Below, piece by piece: positions 29,367-37,790 of a stretch of 41,676 nt of DNA; positions within the stretch are counted from its first letter, which is position 1, and each line of letters begins with the position of its first letter. The notes beneath the pieces were generated by a model. The model was given only the letters and a program-made list of their open reading frames with translations. It did not search any database and was not told the origin of the DNA. Source of the stretch: a virus; the IMG/VR virus record IMGVR_UViG_3300031951_000398, positions 1-41,676 of that record. The stretch is one strand, 5' to 3'. Both the position numbers and the translations under genes were made by a program.

Positions 29367-30299
29367 ATGAAAATATTGAATTCATATAGATTCGGCAAAG
29401 GCGCAAAAGATGACGAATCACAAATTCCTGCTTTGATTCCGCCCAAAGACCAGAAGTTAAACAAATCTATATCTATTGCCGAAAGCATTGATATTATATG
29501 CGAAGGCCCGATCTATGGCTTGGTAGATCAATTCGGCAAAAAGGTTTATGGCTTGGATATGTTGAAAGGAATTTATTTAAATGGAAATGCGGTAATGAAT
29601 TCAAAGGGTGAATATAACTATAGAAACATATTGATGGAGATTAATCTAGGTACAGAGAATCAAAAACCACTTCCAAGTTTTAAATATGTAAGTATACCGA
29701 AAGCCGTTAATTTTAAATTATTAGGTCCAATTAAAAATTCATACGCTAGTGGTCAAAACCCAGATGTAAAAACAGGCCCAAATCCAGACCAAGTAAGAGA
29801 CTTTGTTCGTTGGGGAAGAGCGCCAAAAGGCGACTGGCCTAGTGAAGACAAAGATCCATTTGTATTTATTCATAAGATAAGAAACCGAGATGTTTCAAAA
29901 GTTAAAATAAGTCTTTTAGTAGAAAAATTAAATGACACTGTAGATATAGGCGAAAAAGGTAAAGCTGGAAGTATTGGCACGATTGCACAAACATCAATTA
30001 CTTTAAGAATAAAGCATGGTTTAGAAAGTTCTAATATAGTAACTTGCCAAGATGTTACAATATGGGGAAGTGCAACAAGCCCATTTGCTTATATGTTAGG
30101 AGAAAATGAAGAAACCTATTCTGCTCCTTGGGTGACCGATTTGGGAAGATCTTCTTCGGTTGGAGGTATGGGACCAATCGGAGGAACAACATCTTCAGCT
30201 TCTGCATCTGCTACAAGATCATTGCCATCATCAATTGGAAGCGATGCTGATTGGTTATCTAGACTGCCACAAGCTCCAACAATAGGTCAATACGTTTAA
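29367..30299 (+). CDS. J: Tail tip protein J homologue, N-terminal part
   Basis: 310 residues corresponding to the N-terminal part of lambda gpJ: SISIAESIDIICEGPIYGLV (compare gpJ CEGEIEGL) and LKGIYLNGNAVMN, then a beta-rich region ending in a Gly and Ser-rich tail. It begins MKILNSYRFGKGA, closely similar to the start of the third J fragment (MKILNPNRFAKGA). The J protein is the host-range spike of lambda; here its pieces are separate chains, and this one would form the base. Confidence 0.82.
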   Translation: MKILNSYRFGKGAKDDESQIPALIPPKDQKLNKSISIAESIDIICEGPIYGLVDQFGKKVYGLDMLKGIYLNGNAVMNSKGEYNYRNILMEINLGTENQKPLPSFKYVSIPKAVNFKLLGPIKNSYASGQNPDVKTGPNPDQVRDFVRWGRAPKGDWPSEDKDPFVFIHKIRNRDVSKVKISLLVEKLNDTVDIGEKGKAGSIGTIAQTSITLRIKHGLESSNIVTCQDVTIWGSATSPFAYMLGENEETYSAPWVTDLGRSSSVGGMGPIGGTTSSASASATRSLPSSIGSDADWLSRLPQAPTIGQYV

Positions 30300-30303
30300 T
30301 AAA

Positions 30304-30867
30304 ATGCCAATATTAAAAACACAAGAGGAGATATTAGCTTCTAAAATAAATCCAAGAAATAATACTTCGGCTCTTGGAGTCATTTATTATTTAAAAAATA
30401 GAAGCTTTGCTGATTATGTTCCGTCGTCGCCAGACAGAATAGTTTGGGGATTTAGTTTACCTGGTTATGGCGCTGGAACTGTTAAAACATTTACTGGCAT
30501 ATATAATACAAGTAACGTAGAAACATCTACATTTGCTAGAGGGGCAACAATAGTTTTAAAAGGGCAAGCTACATATTTATTAAGTAGCGCCAATTCTAAT
30601 ATAATTAAACCTGTTTTGGGGATAACTGCCCAAATAGATATAGATGGCACAACAACATCTTTTCCGAGCAAACAAGTTTTAGCGGCTGCTACAGAAATTC
30701 AAAGTGACGGTCAGTTTGCTTTTAATATACCGTCTTCAATTACTTCTTTAATGGCGGTTGGTAGACATTCTGTTTATTTAGACGGCTTTTCGCCAAAAGG
30801 AACTGTAAGATTAGCTGTCGCGAATTCAACTGATGACGTAAGATATTTTAATATAACGGCATCTTAA
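30304..30867 (+). CDS. Beta-rich protein inserted within J region
   Basis: 187 residues with repeated strands and Ser, Thr, Asn-rich loops: KTQEEILASKINPRNNTSAL, VWGFSLPGYGAGTVKTFTG and AQIDIDGTTTSFPS, ending in YFNITAS. No signal or catalytic motif. An Ig-like or fibre-type fold is likely. It lies four bases after the first J fragment and 10 before the second, so it is part of the tail operon. It might decorate the tail tip. I know no family. Confidence 0.65.
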   Translation: MPILKTQEEILASKINPRNNTSALGVIYYLKNRSFADYVPSSPDRIVWGFSLPGYGAGTVKTFTGIYNTSNVETSTFARGATIVLKGQATYLLSSANSNIIKPVLGITAQIDIDGTTTSFPSKQVLAAATEIQSDGQFAFNIPSSITSLMAVGRHSVYLDGFSPKGTVRLAVANSTDDVRYFNITAS

Positions 30868-30877
30868 TTTATAATAA

Positions 30878-33800
30878 ATGATGAAAATTTTAAATCCAAA
30901 TAGATTTGCCAAGGGAGCAGAAGACCCAGGTGAAGGCAGCAACTCTGATCCCACAGTTGATTTGACAAATCAGTCAACAAAGATTGGCGAGATTGTATTG
31001 CCGCCATCTGTTGATGGGAAAGATAGATTTATATCGATTGAGAAATTAACCCCAGAAACAATATCTCCATTAGTGTCTAAAGATGTTAGCGTTGAAGGTA
31101 TAATTGAAGTTGTAGACAGATCATTTTCATATCCATTGACTGCTCACGTTGGATTAAAAATTGATTCAAGAACATTTTCGAATATTCCAGAAAAGAAATT
31201 CGATGTTAAGATGAAGAAGGTAAAAGTACCTTCAAATTATTTTGGTATTGGCGGTAATGGATTAGACAGAAGATATGTATATTCAAATCCGAATTATGAT
31301 GGCGATCCCAATAATTTAGATTTGGTATTTGTTATTGATCAGAACTTAAATTTAGCAAATAGAAGGCTGATTAAAAGAAATTTAAAAGAGATGTTGGGTA
31401 AACTTTGTTCTGGATATACTTATATCAGAGCATCGATATGGCAAACATCAGCGGATAAAAATACAGTAATAAATCAAAAAACTGGTGAAACTATAACTAA
31501 TTTCACCCATTACGAAACATATGAATTTTTTGAGGTTGAGACGCCAGATTCATCTGGAAATAATAATACAAATCTTTATACAAAATTAAATGCTGCTCTT
31601 GATGACGCCAACAAAATTAGCATAAATGAAAGTTTAGTAAACGATGCCGTTATTGCATCTTTCTTTTTAAGAAGAAGCCAATTTGGTCTTTCTGATGAGG
31701 CGGGAGTTGTTTCAGAAGAGAAGGTTTTAAAAACAATCTGGAACAATACTGTAAGAAAAGTTATATATATATCTGGCACAAATCCAGATCAAGTTATTTC
31801 TGGTTATAATACTATGCTTAATTTTGCCAGAGAAAACGCCATTCAGTTTTACTTTTTATTCTCTGACGCACAAGACTCTAACACAAATACTTTAAGAGAA
31901 TTCGCGATTGATACTGGTGGCGGTAAATTCAATATGATGCACAAATCGGATATTGAATTGCAGCAATTTTTCGACGAGCAGTTTTACGACAACAATAGAA
32001 TCTATTATGGAGATTGGGATGGAACATTTAAAATTGCATGGACAGATAATCCAGCTTGGATTCTTTATGATATTCTCACTAACGCAAACTATGGTTTAGG
32101 AAATCATATTGATCAATCTTCCATAGATAAATGGACTCTTTATGATGTTGGTAGATACTGCGACGCAGTAGATGATAAAGGCAGATTCCAAGGAGTGCCA
32201 GATGGCAAAGGCGGTCTTGAGCCAAGATATACATGTAATATCATTTTCTACAATAAGGACGAAGCTTATAAGGTAATAAAAGACATAAGCGCAATTTTTA
32301 AAGGCATAACTTATTGGAATACAGAAGGATTCTCATTCTTTGCCGATAGGCCAAAAGATCCTGTAATGTTTTTTGGAAATGCCGATGTGCTTGATGGAGC
32401 TTTCAATTATAGTGAGACGGCTAAAAATACAAGACATACGAGTGTCGAAGTTGTATATAATGATAAATACGACGGCTATAAAACAAAAATAGAGTTCATC
32501 GAAGATGTCGATGGCATTAAAAAGTTTGGACTCAATCCATTTAAAATTAATGCGGCTGGATGCACATCAAGATCAGAAGCTAGAAGAATAGGGCGATATG
32601 TTCTTTATTCTTCAATGTTTGAAGCTGATACCGTTGCGTTTACCGCTGGATTAAATGCGGCTTATCTGCAACCTGGTGATGTATTTGGAGTTAGCGACGA
32701 AGTTAAAAATGTTGCGAGAACATTTGGAAGAGTATTGAATGTCGATGAAGTAGCAAATCAAATTAGAATTGATAGTGAGTTTGCTCAAGGATTATCTTCT
32801 GGTATTTTCTTGCACGTTCCATCTGGAAATTTTGCAGTTTCAGATTTAAATTCAATGACTGGAAGCAATGGAGGCTTCACTGGCAACATAGAAACTATTC
32901 GCGCAAGAAGACAATCTCAGGTAAGAAAATTTAATATTCATACTGTAGAAGAAGAAGTCGGCAATTCATATGGAGCATTATTAACTGTAACAGGAGATTT
33001 TCTTTTAAAGTCAGGAGTCATTGACGTTTACGTTGAAGAGGGAAGAGTTTCAGGTTCCAATCAAATTACTGGAGAGAGCGAATTGACTGGCTTGGTATAT
33101 ACATTCCCACAAAATACAGTTATAGAGGGAAATCCTCGTTGGGATGTTGCAAAATTCTCAAGCTTGTCTGGCGTTTTAAATGATCTTAAAATTGAATTTG
33201 ATGTTTCTGGAACCGCTGGTACTGGTCAATTGATAGCAAACGAAACTAATTGGGAGTGTTTATTGTCTTATGGTATATCTACTCCATCTACAATTTCGGT
33301 TAATAATGTTCAAGTTCAGACCGTAACTACAAATAAAATTAAGGTATCATTTTTTAATACTCTTGGAGTTCACCAGCAATCTACAGAAGTAGACGACCTC
33401 AATGATATATGGTCTGGTTCTGCATTTAGTGCAGCCAATGCAGATGGCGTAATAACAGTGGTGTCTAATGGAGCGAAAATCTCTAATAGTTTTGTACCAA
33501 ATTCTAACTGGAATAATTATGCGGCAACGGAGGTATTTAAAATAGGCAAAGATGTAAGTTCAACAACTACATCTTTTGGCTACACTGCCGCATTTATAAA
33601 AGGTGGAAGCAGAATAATTGAAAGAGCTTCCAAGGGAATGAACGATTACGGTAGATTAAAATTTAGATATAGAGACTTACTAGCTTTAAGTAAATTAAGA
33701 CCTTATTATACTTTCCTTCAGGCTGACATAGGAAACAGAAGGGAATCGTTTTACGAAAACTGGACAAGCAATAGATATTACGAAGTAGGTAATATTGTTA

Positions 33801-36736
33801 AAAAGGATGATGTAGTTTACACATGCAGAGTAAACCATTATTCAAGCGATACTTTTACTAATGATTATTTATCGGCAGATGCGACGAGAACAAAGTGGGC
33901 GCTTGGAGCTAACTTTGGGTATTCTACAATAGCGTTTCCAAAGAACTTTTTCGGATCAGATAAAGTTCCAGTTACAACCGCATTGACTTCAACTCATGTC
34001 GCTAACGCATTAAAGTCTCTAGGTATAGAGGCTTATGTAGGTGGTGGAACTTTAGGTCAAAGCGATGTTAAAACATTAGCTTCTTCAAATGGAGTCGGAT
34101 ATAGCGGTCTAGTTTATGGAACTGGATATGAAAAAGGATTTTATTCTTTATCAGTAGATACTTTACCAAAAAATCTTGATTTAATAAATGAGGGAAGCCT
34201 TTATGTGTTAAGCGGATCTGGAGTTGAACCAAAGCTATATAAAACAATATCGACAAAAGAGGAAGAGGCAAATCAATACTCTGTAATGGGTATTGAATAT
34301 ATAAAGAATAAAGAAGACTTCATTGAGAAGGATATGATCGATACATCGCCAGATTTATATGTTAAATCTGTTTATGATGTTGTTTTGAAGCCAGATGCCC
34401 CATCAACATTATTATCCATTGGCACGCTTTTGAATGGAAGCAATAAACCAACTGGCATTTATGCAACTTGGTCGCCTGTTACAACAACTCCGATCACTGG
34501 ATATAAAATATATCTTAGCAGACCAGACTATTCTTCTTCAAGTGTCTCATCTTTAACTGAGGCGTTATTTGTAGAATCTGGCGCTGCTCAAAAATATATT
34601 CAAGCAGCCGTTAATGATAATTGGGGCCAATATGATATTAATATTTATTCTCAAGGCCCATCCCCTTATAAATTCTTATCTGAAGATAACTTAGGAGCAT
34701 CAATCCAAGTGTTGCCACCAGCAAGTTTATCTGTTGGTGGGCAAACTATGCAATCTGTTTTCGTAAGCGGAATGTACGTTGAAACAGCAGATACTGATAG
34801 TCTTAAGTATTCCGTTTCTCATAATGGCACAACTCATGTTGGAGCAGGAAATGGTAACTTTACTTCAAGGGATTTAGTTTTCAGATGGGCTTATATGGAC
34901 CCAACTGGAGGAGTTATTAATTCAGTCGAGTCTATGCGTAAAAATCCTTTCTTGAATTTTACGCCAAAAGTAAAGATTTCTGTTCTAGATATTGGCGGAA
35001 ATGTTTTACATCAAGAACAAAATTATCAGGGCTTTTCTTATAAGATAGATATCAATGATAATAAAAAGTTTATAAATAGAGAAGACAGCAATTGGGAAAC
35101 TGTTGAAGATTCAAGAAACTTTGGTTTAAGAGTTGAAGTGACAGATATAAATAATAAAACTTTTACTGGAACCTATAATGCGTACAACATTCCGCCAGAG
35201 TATTCTGATATTGAAGTTGTAGATTGCTTCCAAAATTCACCTTACTATATACTGACAGGGATATATGGCAATCAAACATTTGCAAGAACAGCGGTTTGGA
35301 ATAGTGGAACTGATGGTATTGTAACTGGTTCTGGTTTAAGAAATTATTCAAACGGAGCATTACTCAGAAGCGAAGATGAAACAAGAATTCCCATCTATGA
35401 AGATATTGTAGCTGCTTTCGCTTATGCTAAAGGATTGGCTGGCAATGGATCTGTTGTTGATAACGGCATAACCATTAACAAAAAGGGAGTTGGAACTGAT
35501 AATGATTATGCCGCCTATGTCTTTTCTTATGAAGATCTAACTAATTATTATTATGACGATGTTTTAAAGAGAGATAAAAATGCAACGCCAGAGAGCTTTG
35601 GTAAAGAACATTATCAAGCTTTTGGTCAAACTGAAGGCAGAATTATACCAAAAACAAAAGGTAATATATTAGGTATATCTGACTTATCAACAATTCCATC
35701 TAATCAAACTGGCTTTTCTGGATTAGCTTTTACTATCTTCCCAGAAAAAGTAGCTGATGGTAGAATAGAATTTAATTGTTATTCAGCGGCTTCAAACAAA
35801 GATGTTCTATCTGTAGAATTATATACTGGAGTAGGTTATCCAGATATTATAACTATCGTTAATGGTCAATCCATGACATTAGGCCAAACTTATGAAATAA
35901 CAAGTTTAGGCGCAACAGTAAACTGGACTGCAATGGGAGCGCCAATAGCAGAACTTGGAGTTGAATTTATTTACAATGGGACAACTCCAGCGGGGTCAAA
36001 TGGTAAAGTAAAAAGAGTTTTTGATGTCGATTTGACCTCTCAGGCTGGCAAGTCAAAGACATTCTTTAAAAATATTCAATTGCAAAACACAAGATCATAT
36101 GTTAATTCGTTTTCGGTTGACGAATTAGATGGATTAGAATCTCCAGAAACAGGAAATTGGTATTATTTTAGATTGCTTGCAAAAGATGATTTCGGCTACG
36201 GCCCAATTTCAAATGTTGTAAGTGGCTTCCTAAAGCCATCTCCAAAAGAAATTGCTGGCGTACTACATACAAGAGTTACGCTTGATGGCGGCGCTGATGA
36301 AGAAACAATCCAGATAGACCCAGATGATATGACAAAGAATTACAATTATAAAATTGTAAGTCTTGGGCAATCTGTAAACTGGACTGCAATTGGCGCTGGA
36401 GATGCGGCATTAAATACAGTATTTCAATATAATGGTGTTACGACAATTGGCACAAATGGCAAAGTTGTTCGTATAGAAAGTCCATATTATGTTACTGAAA
36501 ATGACTTAGGCAGAAGAATAATTGTATTCGATACTCAAAGCAACTCAACGGTAATCTTGCCAAGTTCAGTTCCAACAAACTTAACTTATACCTTTATTAA
36601 CAAGGGCCAGCACTTAATCTATATAAAATATAAGGATGGAGAATTGATCTCCATCCTTAGAAAAGATGAGCGCGTAACTCTTATTAACGATGAAAACGGT
36701 TGGACAGATCCAAGAGGAAGTGTCCTGAGCGTTTAA
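30878..36736 (+). CDS. J: Tail tip protein J homologue, main part, multidomain
   Basis: 1,952 residues. Early on it has gpJ-like IIEVVDRSFSYPLTAHVGLK and KMKKVKVPSNY; then a von Willebrand A-like region (about 147-360) with DLVFVIDQNLNLANRR and AIDTGGGKFN but no standard DxSxS metal site. gpJ continues with YYGDWDGTFKIAWTDNPAW, DILTNANYGLGNHIDQ and CDAVDDKGRF. A carbohydrate-binding-like module (about 958-1,009), a fibronectin-III-like domain (about 1,170-1,270), an HYQAFGQTEGR repeat (about 1,545-1,590) and two NWTAxGA modules (about 1,666-1,714, 1,820-1,867) follow, ending in a fibre-type C-terminus. This is the probable host-recognition spike. It overlaps nrdB by four bases. Confidence 0.85.
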   Translation: MMKILNPNRFAKGAEDPGEGSNSDPTVDLTNQSTKIGEIVLPPSVDGKDRFISIEKLTPETISPLVSKDVSVEGIIEVVDRSFSYPLTAHVGLKIDSRTFSNIPEKKFDVKMKKVKVPSNYFGIGGNGLDRRYVYSNPNYDGDPNNLDLVFVIDQNLNLANRRLIKRNLKEMLGKLCSGYTYIRASIWQTSADKNTVINQKTGETITNFTHYETYEFFEVETPDSSGNNNTNLYTKLNAALDDANKISINESLVNDAVIASFFLRRSQFGLSDEAGVVSEEKVLKTIWNNTVRKVIYISGTNPDQVISGYNTMLNFARENAIQFYFLFSDAQDSNTNTLREFAIDTGGGKFNMMHKSDIELQQFFDEQFYDNNRIYYGDWDGTFKIAWTDNPAWILYDILTNANYGLGNHIDQSSIDKWTLYDVGRYCDAVDDKGRFQGVPDGKGGLEPRYTCNIIFYNKDEAYKVIKDISAIFKGITYWNTEGFSFFADRPKDPVMFFGNADVLDGAFNYSETAKNTRHTSVEVVYNDKYDGYKTKIEFIEDVDGIKKFGLNPFKINAAGCTSRSEARRIGRYVLYSSMFEADTVAFTAGLNAAYLQPGDVFGVSDEVKNVARTFGRVLNVDEVANQIRIDSEFAQGLSSGIFLHVPSGNFAVSDLNSMTGSNGGFTGNIETIRARRQSQVRKFNIHTVEEEVGNSYGALLTVTGDFLLKSGVIDVYVEEGRVSGSNQITGESELTGLVYTFPQNTVIEGNPRWDVAKFSSLSGVLNDLKIEFDVSGTAGTGQLIANETNWECLLSYGISTPSTISVNNVQVQTVTTNKIKVSFFNTLGVHQQSTEVDDLNDIWSGSAFSAANADGVITVVSNGAKISNSFVPNSNWNNYAATEVFKIGKDVSSTTTSFGYTAAFIKGGSRIIERASKGMNDYGRLKFRYRDLLALSKLRPYYTFLQADIGNRRESFYENWTSNRYYEVGNIVKKDDVVYTCRVNHYSSDTFTNDYLSADATRTKWALGANFGYSTIAFPKNFFGSDKVPVTTALTSTHVANALKSLGIEAYVGGGTLGQSDVKTLASSNGVGYSGLVYGTGYEKGFYSLSVDTLPKNLDLINEGSLYVLSGSGVEPKLYKTISTKEEEANQYSVMGIEYIKNKEDFIEKDMIDTSPDLYVKSVYDVVLKPDAPSTLLSIGTLLNGSNKPTGIYATWSPVTTTPITGYKIYLSRPDYSSSSVSSLTEALFVESGAAQKYIQAAVNDNWGQYDINIYSQGPSPYKFLSEDNLGASIQVLPPASLSVGGQTMQSVFVSGMYVETADTDSLKYSVSHNGTTHVGAGNGNFTSRDLVFRWAYMDPTGGVINSVESMRKNPFLNFTPKVKISVLDIGGNVLHQEQNYQGFSYKIDINDNKKFINREDSNWETVEDSRNFGLRVEVTDINNKTFTGTYNAYNIPPEYSDIEVVDCFQNSPYYILTGIYGNQTFARTAVWNSGTDGIVTGSGLRNYSNGALLRSEDETRIPIYEDIVAAFAYAKGLAGNGSVVDNGITINKKGVGTDNDYAAYVFSYEDLTNYYYDDVLKRDKNATPESFGKEHYQAFGQTEGRIIPKTKGNILGISDLSTIPSNQTGFSGLAFTIFPEKVADGRIEFNCYSAASNKDVLSVELYTGVGYPDIITIVNGQSMTLGQTYEITSLGATVNWTAMGAPIAELGVEFIYNGTTPAGSNGKVKRVFDVDLTSQAGKSKTFFKNIQLQNTRSYVNSFSVDELDGLESPETGNWYYFRLLAKDDFGYGPISNVVSGFLKPSPKEIAGVLHTRVTLDGGADEETIQIDPDDMTKNYNYKIVSLGQSVNWTAIGAGDAALNTVFQYNGVTTIGTNGKVVRIESPYYVTENDLGRRIIVFDTQSNSTVILPSSVPTNLTYTFINKGQHLIYIKYKDGELISILRKDERVTLINDENGWTDPRGSVLSV

Positions 36737-37788
36737 AACTTAATATCGAATACGGATTCGTCAATCTTACTGTCTACGCCTTTTACATAAGAAGAGATTT
36801 CAGTCTCTTGTGGAGCAACTTGAATCTTCTTGCTGTCATAGAAGCTGTCCAACCATCCAGCAATAGGATTACCTTTAGCGTTGTAAAGCTTCTTGTATCC
36901 CATTGAAGTAAGGCGATTATCAGCAAGCCATTCAACATAATGTTTGAGGGAATCAGCAGTAAGACCGATCAAGCTTCCCTTTGAGAACAAGTAATCGGCC
37001 CAGTCTTTTTCTGCATCTACGGCCATACGATAAGCTTCATAGATACGATCTTCATTCTTTTTAAAGATATCTTGGAAGCCTTCCTTTGGCTGATCACGAA
37101 GAATCTTCATGATGTTCTGAGTGATCGCAACGTGAAGATTTTCATCACGCGAAATTAAATTAATAATTTTAGCGTTCCCTTCCATCTTTCCGCGATACCC
37201 AAAGTAAAATGAGCAAGCGAATGAAACATAAAAGGTTACCCCTTCGGTGATCTGGGTTGAAAGAAGCGCATCGAAGATTTGCTGCCTTGGATCATTGCTC
37301 TTGGTATTAAGCAAAGCGTCGTATTTATTGGAGATAAACTGCGCCCTCTTGACGATCTCCTTATCATCCAAAATAGAGTCGAAGAACTTTGTGGCGTCAG
37401 GATGAACGTTCTGCAAGATATATGTATAACTATTGCTGTGAATAGTTTCAAAGAATGACCAAACATTCATGCAGATCTCAAGTTCTGGATTGCTGACGTA
37501 ATCAGAAAGAGAGTTAATGCTACGGGATAGCATTGAATCTGTCATAGTTTGGAAGCGCAGATTGCTGTCGAAAACAAACTTCTCTTCTGGAGAAAGGTTC
37601 TTGTAATCAGCCGCATCCTTTGTAAGATTAACTTCTTGTGGTCGCCAGAAGAAATTAATCTGTTGATCATAAAGATCATAGAACTTGGGATACTTTAAGC
37701 GATCATACCTTTGAATCGCCAAGTCTTCGCCAAGGAAGAGCGGTTGTTTAAGTGAGTCCACGTTTACAGTGTTAAGTACGGTTTTCAT
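36733..37788 (-). CDS. nrdB: Ribonucleotide reductase class I, small subunit
   Basis: 351 residues, a full-length R2. The first metal Asp is in FVFDSNLRFQTM, the second Glu and His in WSFFETIHSNSYTYI (with the radical Tyr in SNSYTY), Glu in TEGVTFYVSFA, and Glu and His in SRDENLHVAITQ. The family makes the tyrosyl radical used by the large subunit. The ATG at 37,786-37,788 starts three bases after the nrdA stop; an in-frame TTG at 37,803 is rejected. The 3' end overlaps the J stop by four bases. The C-terminal tail needed to bind R1 is present. Confidence 0.95.
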   Translation of the reverse strand: MKTVLNTVNVDSLKQPLFLGEDLAIQRYDRLKYPKFYDLYDQQINFFWRPQEVNLTKDAADYKNLSPEEKFVFDSNLRFQTMTDSMLSRSINSLSDYVSNPELEICMNVWSFFETIHSNSYTYILQNVHPDATKFFDSILDDKEIVKRAQFISNKYDALLNTKSNDPRQQIFDALLSTQITEGVTFYVSFACSFYFGYRGKMEGNAKIINLISRDENLHVAITQNIMKILRDQPKEGFQDIFKKNEDRIYEAYRMAVDAEKDWADYLFSKGSLIGLTADSLKHYVEWLADNRLTSMGYKKLYNAKGNPIAGWLDSFYDSKKIQVAPQETEISSYVKGVDSKIDESVFDIKF

Positions 37789-37790
37789 TT

